64,000 nt of DNA from NCBI RefSeq assembly GCF_018333235.1, contig NZ_BORP01000002.1, forward strand, positions 248,001 to 312,000. Direction: 5' to 3'. The position numbers and the translations under genes are program-made. This DNA comes from Ornithinibacillus bavariensis. Lineage in GTDB: Bacteria > Bacillota > Bacilli > Bacillales > Amphibacillaceae. The notes under the pieces are model-generated. The model searched no databases. It saw only the letters and a list, made by a program, of their open reading frames with translations, and had not been told where the DNA came from. Position 1 is the first letter of the stretch, and each line of letters begins with the position of its first letter. Below, in pieces: positions 8,367 through 16,531 of this stretch.

Positions 8367-9563
8367 TTGTTGGAGGTCATGATGAAACAGAAGCATTCTT
8401 TACTTGAAATCTTAGGGACATCCTTAAAATTAGGTTTGACATCCTTTGGTGGACCAGTTGCTCACCTGGGCTATTTTAAAAATGAATATATTGATAAGCG
8501 AAAATGGTTGGATGATAAGACATATGCAGATATTATTGCATTATGTCAGTTCCTTCCGGGACCTGCAAGTAGCCAGGCTGGTATAGCCATCGGTATACTT
8601 CGTGGTGGACTTTTAGGTGGGATCATTTCTTGGTTCGGTTTTACGATCCCATCAGTGTTGATATTAATGTTATTTGCACAAGCTTTTCAGGCATTTTCAA
8701 TTGGTGATGCCAACTGGATTGCTAGCCTGAAAATCGTAGCCGCAGCAGTTGTACTACACGCCATACTTGGCATGGGTAAAAGTTTGACTCCAGATAAGCC
8801 TAGAATTGCAATTGCTATAATAGCGATGTTCATCATGTTATGGTTTCCGTCAGCTATAGTCCAAATTGCAGTCATATTCGGTGCGGGAATCCTAGGTTAT
8901 TTTCTATTTTCTAGGAATACAGCATCTAAGGTTGAAGCCTTTACAGTTTCCATTAACAAGGTACAGGGCATAATTGCTTTATCTATATTTTTTTTACTGT
9001 TAATCGTGCTACCGATCATGGCAATTTTGTTTAACAACCAGTATATTAGTATTTTTGATACCTTTTTTCGTGTCGGCTCTATTGTTTTTGGTGGTGGACA
9101 TGTCGTTCTTCCATTACTAGAACAAGAAGTTGTACCGAATGGATTCCTTACAAGTAATGAGTTTCTTGCTGGATATGGAATGGCACAGGCAGTACCTGGT
9201 CCCTTATTCACATTTGCTAGTTATATCGGAACAATGATGAGTGGAATAGCAGGTGGATTAATTGCAACAGTTGCAATGTTTTTCCCCTCCTTCTTATTGA
9301 TTATTGGCGCACTTCCATTTTTAAGCGAGTTGCGGCAAAAGAGAAGCTTTCAAGGGATTTTAGCTGGCGTTAATGCCAGTGTAGTCGGAATTTTATTAGC
9401 AGCCTTTTATAATCCTGTATTTTCCAGTGCCATTACAGATGCAAAAGACTTTTCACTTGCAGTGATTTTATTTGCGCTACTGTACATTTGGAAAACACCA
9501 GCTTGGCTGATTGTTGTTATTGGGGTAGTTTTAGGGGAAGTCATGCATTATTTTTCTATCTAG
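8367..9563 (+). CDS. chrA: chromate transporter, CHR family (two-domain)
   Basis: This 398-residue membrane protein is the long, two-domain form of the CHR family. Each half has the family motif: FGGPVAHLGYFKNEY with QFLPGPASSQ in the N-terminal half, and FGGGHVVLPLLEQEVV with AQAVPGPLF in the C-terminal half, showing the internal duplication. Characterised members export chromate using the membrane potential, and sulfate-like anions may also be handled. The start is uncertain between TTG at 8367 (after GGGGGAG) and ATG at 8382 (5 bases after TGGAGG); the protein differs by only five residues. The gene is divergent from the DUF4003 gene and 38 bases ahead of the OsmC-type gene, which may be cotranscribed. 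Confidence 0.9.
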   Translation: MLEVMMKQKHSLLEILGTSLKLGLTSFGGPVAHLGYFKNEYIDKRKWLDDKTYADIIALCQFLPGPASSQAGIAIGILRGGLLGGIISWFGFTIPSVLILMLFAQAFQAFSIGDANWIASLKIVAAAVVLHAILGMGKSLTPDKPRIAIAIIAMFIMLWFPSAIVQIAVIFGAGILGYFLFSRNTASKVEAFTVSINKVQGIIALSIFFLLLIVLPIMAILFNNQYISIFDTFFRVGSIVFGGGHVVLPLLEQEVVPNGFLTSNEFLAGYGMAQAVPGPLFTFASYIGTMMSGIAGGLIATVAMFFPSFLLIIGALPFLSELRQKRSFQGILAGVNASVVGILLAAFYNPVFSSAITDAKDFSLAVILFALLYIWKTPAWLIVVIGVVLGEVMHYFSI

Positions 9564-9601
9564 CTTAAAAGTAGACTAAAATGTATGTGGAGGTGCTAGA
9601 A

Positions 9602-10042
9602 ATGGCTGAACATCATTTTCATTTAAAGGCAGAATGGCCAGGCGGTAGAAATAGTGAAGGGTTTATTGATGCAGGAAATTTAAAAACGAAAATTTCCATA
9701 CCAAAAGAAATGGATGGACCTGGAATTGGGACAAATCCTGATGAGATGTTACTAGGAGCAGCTGCAACTTGTTATATTATTACTTTAGCAGCAATGATTG
9801 AGCGAGCAAATTTACCTCTTAAGGAAATGGCTCTAGAATCAGAAGGTATTGTTGACGTTACGAATGGTGTTTTTACGTATAAGAAAATTATTCATCGCCC
9901 AACGGTTTCTTTAACAGAGGAAGCGACGGAAAAGGATTATGAGTTAATCGGTAAGCTCATCCAAAAAGCAGAAAAAAGCTGTATGATATCACGAGCGATT
10001 CAAGGAAATGTAGAAATTGAATTACAAGAAAGTATTTTATAA
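9602..10042 (+). CDS. OsmC/Ohr family peroxiredoxin-like protein (SACOL1771 type)
   Basis: This 146-residue protein is an OsmC-fold thiol peroxidase relative. The sequence GTNPDEMLLGAAATCYIITLAAM contains the first conserved cysteine in the family helix, and CMISRAIQGNVEI near the end contains the second. Together they form the redox pair that reduces organic hydroperoxides in characterised members. The N-terminus AEHHFHLKAEWPGGRN is typical of the SACOL1771 subgroup. The ATG at 9602 is chosen because GGAGGTG lies 6 bases upstream, whereas an earlier in-frame ATG at 9581 has no ribosome site. It follows chrA closely in the same direction, suggesting a joint oxidant or metal stress transcript; this is inference. 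Confidence 0.85.
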   Translation: MAEHHFHLKAEWPGGRNSEGFIDAGNLKTKISIPKEMDGPGIGTNPDEMLLGAAATCYIITLAAMIERANLPLKEMALESEGIVDVTNGVFTYKKIIHRPTVSLTEEATEKDYELIGKLIQKAEKSCMISRAIQGNVEIELQESIL

Positions 10043-10060
10043 ATAATTGCAGGGTACTAT

Positions 10061-10128
10061 AAAGGTAGTGCACCAAAAAGTTAGCTTTTAATCTAACCAT
10101 GGATGCAACACTTAATAGTGCCTTTTTC
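10061..10128 (+). terminator. imperfect nested stem-loop after the OsmC-type gene, with an IS-tip-like segment
   Basis: Three nested pairings are possible: AAAGG/CCTTT, TGCA/TGCA and GTTAG/CTAAC (10080-10097). A T-rich tail follows the last arm. The left part, TAGTGCACCAAAAAGTTAG, resembles terminal repeats of IS3/IS150-type insertion sequences. It is a weak but plausible terminator. Confidence 0.4.
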
Positions 10129-10271
10129 TTTTCTAATTTCATTCTCTTGACAGACTGATAGAGGCGTAGTATTTTATTAAAGCATACTATTTTTATCGGA
10201 ATAATACATTTAAAGGACGATATCGATATACTGTGCATATTTTAATAATAAAACAATAGGGGGAATTTACG

Positions 10272-11669
10272 ATGAACTGGCTGGTTATATTAAATATCGC
10301 CGTACTAGTAGCGATTATTGGCTTACTGATTTACATGCAACATAAACATGTATCCTTTACCAAACGTGTATTTACTGGTCTTGGCCTTGGGATTGTATTA
10401 GGTGCTGCCTTACAATGGATTTATGGTAGTGGAACAGATACGTTACAGCAAACTACCGAATGGTACAATGTTGTAGGTCGAGGATATATTAGCTTTTTAA
10501 TGATGATTGTAATCCCATTAGTTATGGTATCCATCATTCAATCAATTACTAATTTAGAAAAAACAGCACAGCTTGGTAAAATGGCTGGATGGATTATCGG
10601 AATTTTAATCGGAACAACGATGATTGCAGCAATCATTGGTATTGGTGCTGCAACGATATTTGATTTAAATGCTGATCAAATCTCTGCAGGTCAAGCAGAA
10701 CAGGACCGTGTTGCTTCATTAGAGGAACGTTTTTCTAGTGATATTGAGGGAGTTTCAACACCTCAACGTATTCTGAATTTTATTCCTTCTAATATCTTTC
10801 TTGATATGACAGGGCAGCGTTCAACATCTGTAATTGCAGTAGTTATTTTCTCTATTTTTGTAGGGGTTGCAGTATTAGGATTACGTAGAAAAAATCCGGA
10901 GCAAGCGGAAACTTTTACGAAGATGGTCAACGCAGTGTATGGTGTTGTTATGCGAATTGTAACATTGGTTTTACGGCTAACACCGTATGGTATTTTAGCA
11001 CTAATGGCAAACACAGTAGCATCTACTGATTTTGCAGGAATTCTTGAGCTCGGTAAGTTCGTATTAGCATCATATCTTGCGTTAGTGGTTATGTTTATTA
11101 TTCACTTAATCTTGGTAGGGGTATTTGGCTTAAATCCATTAAATTATGTACGCAAGGTACTACCGGTATTAAGCTTTGCTTTTACATCACGCTCAAGTGC
11201 GGGAACAATTCCATTAAATATCGCTGCACAAAAGAATGCGCTTGGTGTTGAGGAAGGCATTGCAAATATGTCTGCATCCTTTGGAGCGACTATGGGGCAA
11301 AATGGTTGTGCAGGTATCTATCCAGCAATGTTAGCTGTAATGGCAGCTCCATCGGTAGGAATTGATCCATTATCCATGGACTTTTTAATTCCACTTATAT
11401 TAGTTATTGGATTTAGTTCATTTGGTATCGCTGGAGTCGGTGGTGGTGCAACATTTGCAGCATTAATCGTTCTTTCTACCATGGGATTACCGGTAGGATT
11501 AGCGGGATTATTAATTTCTATAGAAGCCTTTATAGATATGGGTCGTACACTATTGAACGTAAATGGTGCTATGGTAACTGGAACGTTAACCTCACGAATT
11601 CTTGGTAACTTCAATATGAAGATATTTAATGATAAGACGGCAATTGAAGAAGCTAAGACTACAATCTAA
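10272..11669 (+). CDS. tcyP: L-cystine uptake symporter TcyP
   Basis: This 465-residue membrane protein belongs to the dicarboxylate/amino acid:cation symporter (SLC1/GltP-like) family and matches the TcyP branch in length and in its N-terminus NWLVILNIAVLVAIIGLLIY. The helical-hairpin serine-rich motif is visible as FTSRSSAGTIPLN near residue 305, and the transport-core stretch MGQNGCAGIYPAMLA follows. It imports L-cystine, driven by a cation gradient, at the cell membrane. A ribosome site AGGGGGAATT precedes the ATG. A clear terminator follows. The roughly 200-base upstream region should hold sulfur-dependent control, but no convincing CymR site or riboswitch was found. Confidence 0.9.
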   Translation: MNWLVILNIAVLVAIIGLLIYMQHKHVSFTKRVFTGLGLGIVLGAALQWIYGSGTDTLQQTTEWYNVVGRGYISFLMMIVIPLVMVSIIQSITNLEKTAQLGKMAGWIIGILIGTTMIAAIIGIGAATIFDLNADQISAGQAEQDRVASLEERFSSDIEGVSTPQRILNFIPSNIFLDMTGQRSTSVIAVVIFSIFVGVAVLGLRRKNPEQAETFTKMVNAVYGVVMRIVTLVLRLTPYGILALMANTVASTDFAGILELGKFVLASYLALVVMFIIHLILVGVFGLNPLNYVRKVLPVLSFAFTSRSSAGTIPLNIAAQKNALGVEEGIANMSASFGATMGQNGCAGIYPAMLAVMAAPSVGIDPLSMDFLIPLILVIGFSSFGIAGVGGGATFAALIVLSTMGLPVGLAGLLISIEAFIDMGRTLLNVNGAMVTGTLTSRILGNFNMKIFNDKTAIEEAKTTI

Positions 11670-11693
11670 GATGGCGTATAATATTTAGATATG

Positions 11694-11729
11694 AAAAGGT
11701 GGCTACCTAAAAAAGGTGCCACCTTTTGT
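11694..11729. terminator. bidirectional terminator between tcyP and the secreted-protein gene
   Basis: AAAAGGTGGC at 11694-11703 is a perfect 10-bp complement of GCCACCTTTT at 11718-11727. Its position between two convergent genes and A/T tracts on both sides suit termination from either side. Confidence 0.88.
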
Positions 11730-11730
11730 G

Positions 11731-12237
11731 TTAATCGATTAATTGTGAAAGATTTATTTTATATTCTTTTTCCACTCCACCCTCATCCCAGGTAATAAGA
11801 ATAGGGTGGTGCTGATACATAGTCTGGACATCCTCTTCGGTTAAACCGCTATATTCAAATAGAATGTATCCTTGTGTACTTGCATTGTATTGACCACCAT
11901 CTTGTTCTCCGGCTCGAATAGAACGTATTTTTCCGTCATAATGGTCTACTGGAAACACTAAGTCAGGAATATCAATCACGATATTTGACATCCCCCAATT
12001 CGGATTTACAGAAACGGAGACCTCTAGTTTACGTATATTATCTAAGGATTGGCTACGTGTATTCCTTATACTTTCTGGAATCGACTCATTCCACTCCGTC
12101 TGATTAATTGAAGAAATTGTAAGCTCTGCATGTATAGTAGGGTCAGCGTGAACTTGGATCATAAAAAAGGTACTAAATATTAATACAGAAGAAAATAACA
12201 GCAAGAAGATAATTTTTCTCCTAGTGAATGTAGCCAT
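11731..12237 (-). CDS. secreted or membrane-anchored protein of unknown function
   Basis: I do not recognise this 168-residue protein. It opens with a short positive stretch (TRRKI) and a hydrophobic run of about 20 residues, followed by VHADPT, which looks like a signal peptide cleaved after Ala, so it is probably exported. The mature part is rich in Asp, Glu, Ser and Asn, has no cysteine, and may form a beta-rich domain (SVSVNPNWGMSNIVIDIPDL). The ATG at 12237 follows GGGGG and is preferred to a TTG 12 bases earlier, which lacks a ribosome site. It is convergent with tcyP and codirectional with ligD, but separated from ligD by about 70 bases. Confidence 0.6.
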   Translation of the reverse strand: MATFTRRKIIFLLLFSSVLIFSTFFMIQVHADPTIHAELTISSINQTEWNESIPESIRNTRSQSLDNIRKLEVSVSVNPNWGMSNIVIDIPDLVFPVDHYDGKIRSIRAGEQDGGQYNASTQGYILFEYSGLTEEDVQTMYQHHPILITWDEGGVEKEYKINLSQLID

Positions 12238-12307
12238 AGGAACCCCCAAGAAACATAGTTAGTTTAGTATTATAATACAATAATAGTTATAATTTTCAAA
12301 CTATACT

Positions 12308-14119
12308 TTACTGCATTAATGATAAGACTTGATTTAGCTGCTGATTTTTTCCAACTGCAAAATAGTCCCGAAATGGACATCCTTGTCGTTGAACACGGTC
12401 TACGACATTTTTAATCGTAAACATTTCTGGTCGTAATTCCATAGTTACTTCCTCCCAAAAAAGTGGAGTTGCCACTGTTCCCTCTGGAGTCCGCCTAGTT
12501 GAATAGGGGGCAATCAGTGTTTTATCTCTTCCGTGCTGAACATAATCAATATAAAGACGCCCATTCCGCTTATCCTTCATTCTTTCTGTTGTAAAAATAT
12601 CCCGTTGCTGACTCTCCAATGTATAAGCAATAGCTTGGGTAAAAACGCCAGTCTCTTCGTAGCTCATACTCCCCTCTGGGATGGGAATATGGACCTGTAA
12701 TCCCTTATTTCCAGACGTTTTTACAAAGGAGATTAATTGTAAATCGTCTAAGATCTTTTTTATTAATAGTCCAGCTTGAACAGCCCAAGAGAATTTTCCT
12801 CGATCAGGTGGATCAAGGTCGAATACTATCTCTTTAGGGTAATTGCTAGAAATATCCTGAAAAGGGACATGGAATTCCAGTGCTCCATGATTAGCAAACC
12901 ATAATAATGACTCTAGAGAATCACATAGTATCAGTTTTTCTTCATCAGTCCCGTAACCCTCAATGAAGTCAGGAGCATATGGTGGTAGATGCTTCTGAAA
13001 AAAGGACTCTTCATCAACACCGTCTGGACAACGGATGGTTGTCAGAGGTCGATTTTTTAGAAAGGGTAGCATATATGGCGAGATTTCTCGTATATAGGCT
13101 AAGAAATTTCCTTTTGTTAAGCCAGCGTCTGGCCAATATAGTTTATCAGTATTTGCAAAGTCGATTTTTTTAGGAAGCATAGCCAAGTCTTGCTGAAGCA
13201 TTTCTAAGGTACAGTCCTCTGGTTTTAATTCCGGTGCGATTCTTTTAAATTCTGGCTCTCGAAGCTCCCCCTCATAAATATCCAACGTATGGATCTCGGC
13301 ACATACAGCAGGTGGTAAATGATACTTTGTAGCATGCTTCTCGCCATTATTAATAAATAGGTTCTTTACGGTGTTCATATCCTCTGTATTTAGCCCGTGC
13401 TTACATTTGCCAACCGCATAGCGTTTATTATCATCTAATACTTGAACATCAAAATAACCATTCTCATTATCATAGGAGGTTAAAATTCCATGTATAAGGC
13501 GCCAGTTTTTAATTTTAAACCAATCTTGATGGCCTTTTCCTTTAATGTAGGAACTTTTTTTTCGCTTGGCAACCATTCCTTCTCCTTTATGTTCAAAGAT
13601 GATTCGCCATAGCTCATTAGGATTTTGAAATGCTTCTACCATCCCTAGAGGATTCCATAAACCTCGGCTTATGTAGCTAGTATCAAAGAAATTCGAAAGC
13701 GATTTTTTTCGATAGGTAAAGTCTTTTCTCGTGAGATCAGTGCCTTTTATTTCTAAAATATCGAATACTAACAAGGTAGCAGGTCGTTCTTTGGACGCAT
13801 TTTGTATCGAATGCTTACTTTTTAAGCGTCCTCGTCTTTGAATTTGTGAAAAGTTGGCTTGGTATGAATTGTTTAAAATGACAAGCTCGCCATCTAATTT
13901 AATGGGGAGGACATTCTTTACATTCTTTACATATTCCATGCAATAGGAGACAATTTCCGGAAATTGCTTTGTTAAGTCTTTGTTATTTTTGCTAATTAAA
14001 TTTATTTCACCATTCTTATTCCAATGGAGAACACAGCGAAAGCCATCATATTTCACTTCATAAAGCCAGTCCTCTCCTAATGGAACATCATCTCTCGGAA
14101 TGGGCTTCATAATATCCAT
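12308..14119 (-). CDS. ligD: ATP-dependent DNA ligase D (ligase-polymerase)
   Basis: This 603-residue enzyme joins DNA double-strand breaks together with Ku in bacterial non-homologous end joining. The N-terminal ATP-dependent ligase domain (about residues 1-300) has the nucleotidyl-lysine motif EVKYDGFR with Lys23. The C-terminal primase-polymerase domain (about residues 310-600) has EFHVPFQ and the catalytic FDLDPP metal motif. The 3'-phosphoesterase domain of mycobacterial LigD is absent, as in B. subtilis LigD. The ATG at 14119 is preferred to one 36 bases upstream, because GGGAG lies 10 bases before it and the resulting N-terminus aligns with the B. subtilis protein. It is divergent from ku. 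B. subtilis uses the pair in spores; that is inferred here. Confidence 0.93.
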   Translation of the reverse strand: MDIMKPIPRDDVPLGEDWLYEVKYDGFRCVLHWNKNGEINLISKNNKDLTKQFPEIVSYCMEYVKNVKNVLPIKLDGELVILNNSYQANFSQIQRRGRLKSKHSIQNASKERPATLLVFDILEIKGTDLTRKDFTYRKKSLSNFFDTSYISRGLWNPLGMVEAFQNPNELWRIIFEHKGEGMVAKRKKSSYIKGKGHQDWFKIKNWRLIHGILTSYDNENGYFDVQVLDDNKRYAVGKCKHGLNTEDMNTVKNLFINNGEKHATKYHLPPAVCAEIHTLDIYEGELREPEFKRIAPELKPEDCTLEMLQQDLAMLPKKIDFANTDKLYWPDAGLTKGNFLAYIREISPYMLPFLKNRPLTTIRCPDGVDEESFFQKHLPPYAPDFIEGYGTDEEKLILCDSLESLLWFANHGALEFHVPFQDISSNYPKEIVFDLDPPDRGKFSWAVQAGLLIKKILDDLQLISFVKTSGNKGLQVHIPIPEGSMSYEETGVFTQAIAYTLESQQRDIFTTERMKDKRNGRLYIDYVQHGRDKTLIAPYSTRRTPEGTVATPLFWEEVTMELRPEMFTIKNVVDRVQRQGCPFRDYFAVGKNQQLNQVLSLMQ

Positions 14120-14192
14120 CTGACAAAAACTCCCTTCTACTTTAAGATGGTTCATTTAGCAACAAAATAATCAAGGATGGATTAAAAATAAA

Positions 14193-14209
14193 ATAGTTCG
14201 ACAAACTAT
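14193..14209. promoter_or_regulatory. palindrome in the ligD-ku intergenic region
   Basis: ATAGTT-CGACA-AACTAT is a perfect 6-bp inverted repeat around a 5-base centre, placed in the 110-base gap between the divergent ligD and ku starts. It could be a shared operator. No match to a named regulator is claimed. Confidence 0.35.
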
Positions 14210-14229
14210 GGAAAAGGGAGGTTTTTCAT

Positions 14230-15072
14230 GTGCATACCATGTGGAAGGGAACCATTAGTTTCGGGCTTGTGAATATACCGGTAAAAATGCATGCAGCAAC
14301 AGAAAATAAGGATGTTCCACTTCGGCAGCTGCATAAAGAATGTAAATCACCAATTAAATATGAAAAAGTCTGTCCGGTTTGTGAAAAAGAAGTCGGAAAT
14401 GATGATATTGTGAAGGCTTATGAATATGCTAAAAATAAATTTGTCGTTTTAGATGAAGATGACCTTGCAGCGTTAAAGAAGGAACAGGAGGACAAAGCGG
14501 TAGAAATCATCGATTTTGTCAAATTAGAGGATATTGATCCAATCTATTTTGAAAAAAGCTATTATTTGTCACCAAATGAGGGAGGCAGCAAAGCTTACGG
14601 GTTGTTGCGGAAAGCATTAGAGGAAACAGGCAAAATAGGCGTTGCAAAAATGATGATTCGCTCTAAGGAGCAATTAGCAGTCATTCGTGTTTATAAAAAT
14701 ACCATTGTAGTGGAAACAATTCATTATCCAGATGAAGTTCGGGACGTGAAGGAAGTACCCAATGTGCCAGAAAATGTTGAAACTGCAAAGAAAGAGCTTG
14801 ATACAGCTAAAATGCTCATAGAACAATTAACAACAGAGTTTAATCCAGAGAAATACCAAGATGAATATCGTACTGCGTTGTTAGAGTTAATTGAGGAAAG
14901 GAAAAACGCTGATAAAACGACCACAGCGAAGGATAAACCAAAACCAGATAATGTTACAGATTTAATGGAAGCATTACAGGCTTCATTAGATAGAGCAAAA
15001 AAAGATAAACCAAAACCAAGCCAGCCAAAGAAGCGGAAAACTACCGCGAAAAAGAAAGTTGCTAGTAAATGA
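14230..15072 (+). CDS. ku: non-homologous end-joining protein Ku
   Basis: This 280-residue protein is the bacterial Ku homodimer subunit that threads onto DNA ends and recruits LigD. The N-terminus MHTMWKGTISFGLVNIPVKM is the family signature, and the Ku core runs to about residue 230 (including FEKSYYLSP and GKIGVAKMMIRSKEQLAVIR). A Lys/Pro-rich basic tail (KDKPKPSQPKKRKTTAKKK) resembles the extended C-termini that bind DNA in other Ku proteins. The start is a GTG at 14230, 8 bases after GGGAGG; the overlapping ATG at 14228 is out of frame. It is divergent from ligD. It ends in an unusual palindromic terminator. Confidence 0.95.
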   Translation: MHTMWKGTISFGLVNIPVKMHAATENKDVPLRQLHKECKSPIKYEKVCPVCEKEVGNDDIVKAYEYAKNKFVVLDEDDLAALKKEQEDKAVEIIDFVKLEDIDPIYFEKSYYLSPNEGGSKAYGLLRKALEETGKIGVAKMMIRSKEQLAVIRVYKNTIVVETIHYPDEVRDVKEVPNVPENVETAKKELDTAKMLIEQLTTEFNPEKYQDEYRTALLELIEERKNADKTTTAKDKPKPDNVTDLMEALQASLDRAKKDKPKPSQPKKRKTTAKKKVASK

Positions 15073-15073
15073 A

Positions 15074-15156
15074 CCCTTCATAAAGGTGGTGAACCCCAAA
15101 AGTTAGATATATATGCTAACTTTTGGGGGCAGTACATATTATGAGGGCTTTTTTTC
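15074..15156 (+). terminator. large palindromic terminator of ku built from IS-tip-like sequences
   Basis: CCCCAAAAGTTAG at 15094-15106 is a perfect 13-bp complement of CTAACTTTTGGGG at 15116-15128. An outer stem pairs CCCTTCATAA (15074-15083) with TTATGAGGG (15139-15147), followed by a run of seven T. Both inner arms read like IS3-family terminal inverted repeats. Confidence 0.75.
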
Positions 15157-15403
15157 TGTCTAAGAAAATATTTAGGAGTGGCTTGATTATTGTAAGAATG
15201 CGCCTGTACATAGGAATGATGTATCCAAGAATCGAAATTATGCATCCAACTATTCCCATTACAAAAAAATATCAATCTTGCATTGCTTTTACAAGATGTT
15301 AACAACCACTATAAATCGTGTTGGACAATGCGTAATACTGTTTTGAGATGGGTAGAAAAGTAATACCGCTAATCAAAAAACAGAGTAAAGGATGAATTTC
15401 AAT
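15157..15403. other. intergenic region with a degenerate 21-bp-phased repeat
   Basis: No coding potential was accepted here. TGCGCCTGTAC, TGTATCCAAGA and TGCATCCAACT start at 15199, 15220 and 15241, exactly 21 bases apart; only the last two are clearly alike. The rest is AT-rich and should contain the promoter of the acyltransferase gene. Confidence 0.35.
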
Positions 15404-16396
15404 ATGGAAAGGAACGCTTTTTTTGATAATGCGAAACTACTACTAATCTTCTTAGTCGTGTTTGGGCATATGATTCAGCCATATATCGATGGCTCAGTAG
15501 GTTTGCATACATTATATACATGGATTTATACATTTCATATGCCAGCATTTATTTTCTTATCAGGATTTTTTGCAAAAGGATTTGGAAATAAGGGATATAT
15601 AATAAAGCTATCGAAGAAGTTACTTCTTCCCTATATACTATTTCAACTGGTCTATTCTTCTTATTACTTTGTACTTGGAAAATCAGATTGGTTATCAGAT
15701 ATTTACTATCCGCATTGGTCTCTTTGGTTTTTAATCAGTTTATTTAGCTGGCATATACTATTATATTGGTTTAAAAAGTTACCGTTTTATGCAAGCTTGT
15801 TAATTGCAGTGGCATTAGGGATTGTTGTCGGTTATCTAGCTGGTGTCGGTCAATTTTTTAGTTTGTCGAGGACATTTGTATTCTTCCCATTTTTCTTATT
15901 GGGTTATTGGTTAAAAGAAGAGCATGTTATGGCACTGAAACGAAAAGGGTTTCGTTATGTATCAATCGGAATTATGGTTTTCTTTGCGATTGCAATATAT
16001 TATGCTCCTGAGATTAATACGGGGTGGTTATTAGCATCAAAGTCTTATTTTGACCTAGGCATGGAAGAACTAGGTGGGGTTGCGAGGTTAATGGTCTATG
16101 TAACCTCTTCCCTAATGGCAGCTAGTATTCTAGCATGGATTCCTTCCAAGCGTTTTTTATTTACGAAATATGGTGAACGAACGCTTTATGTGTATCTTTT
16201 ACATGGGTTCTTTATCCAATACTTCCGAGAATATGATGTATTCCAAGTGAATGGTCTAATGGACTTATTGTTATTAACTGGAGTAACGATGCTCATTGTC
16301 TTCGTTTTATCTAGTAAACCAGTTTTAACGGTTAGTCAGCCTTTAATTGAAGGGAAAATTAGCTATATGAAGCATACCATAAAAACTTCTCAATAA
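15404..16396 (+). CDS. acyltransferase-3 family membrane protein (NolL/fucose-4-O-acetylase-like)
   Basis: This 330-residue protein has about ten hydrophobic segments and the acyltransferase-3 family layout. FFDNAKLLLIFLVVFGHMIQ carries the conserved N-terminal histidine. FHMPAFIFLSGFF and later YVYLLHGFF are further family motifs. Members move acyl (often acetyl) groups across the membrane onto surface sugars or lipids. The subgroup resembles COG3594 (NolL-like) proteins; the acceptor is unknown. The ATG at 15404 gives the usual MxRxxFFDNAK start and is preferred to an ATG at 15392 that abuts its AAAGG. The gene stands alone, convergent with the YjiH gene across a terminator. No glycan biosynthesis gene is adjacent. 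Confidence 0.82.
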   Translation: MERNAFFDNAKLLLIFLVVFGHMIQPYIDGSVGLHTLYTWIYTFHMPAFIFLSGFFAKGFGNKGYIIKLSKKLLLPYILFQLVYSSYYFVLGKSDWLSDIYYPHWSLWFLISLFSWHILLYWFKKLPFYASLLIAVALGIVVGYLAGVGQFFSLSRTFVFFPFFLLGYWLKEEHVMALKRKGFRYVSIGIMVFFAIAIYYAPEINTGWLLASKSYFDLGMEELGGVARLMVYVTSSLMAASILAWIPSKRFLFTKYGERTLYVYLLHGFFIQYFREYDVFQVNGLMDLLLLTGVTMLIVFVLSSKPVLTVSQPLIEGKISYMKHTIKTSQ

Positions 16397-16463
16397 AATG
16401 AAACTTTTTTCCTTAGAATAACGTATATATAAGTAGCCCCCCTTTTTCTAGATTCATATAGAA

Positions 16464-16501
16464 GAAAAAAACCAAACCTCTACCCAAGGTTTGGTTTTTT
16501 T
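16464..16501. terminator. bidirectional terminator
   Basis: AAAAACCAAACC pairs perfectly with GGTTTGGTTTTT across a 9-base loop, with A and T tracts on both sides. It separates the convergent acyltransferase and YjiH genes. Confidence 0.9.
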
Positions 16502-16531
16502 GTGTTCGTATCGCTTTATTTTCATGTCTGC

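Noticed and set aside
10180-10271. CymR operator before tcyP
   Set aside because: Only a GGAATA core was found; the rest of the remembered consensus does not match well enough to claim.
14907-14914. Single CGCTGATA inside ku
   Set aside because: It encodes Ala-Asp-Lys in the middle of a conserved reading frame, has no phased partners, and is expected by chance.
15078-15305. Minus-strand open frame downstream of ku
   Set aside because: It spans the palindromic terminator, has no ribosome site and looks unlike a protein.
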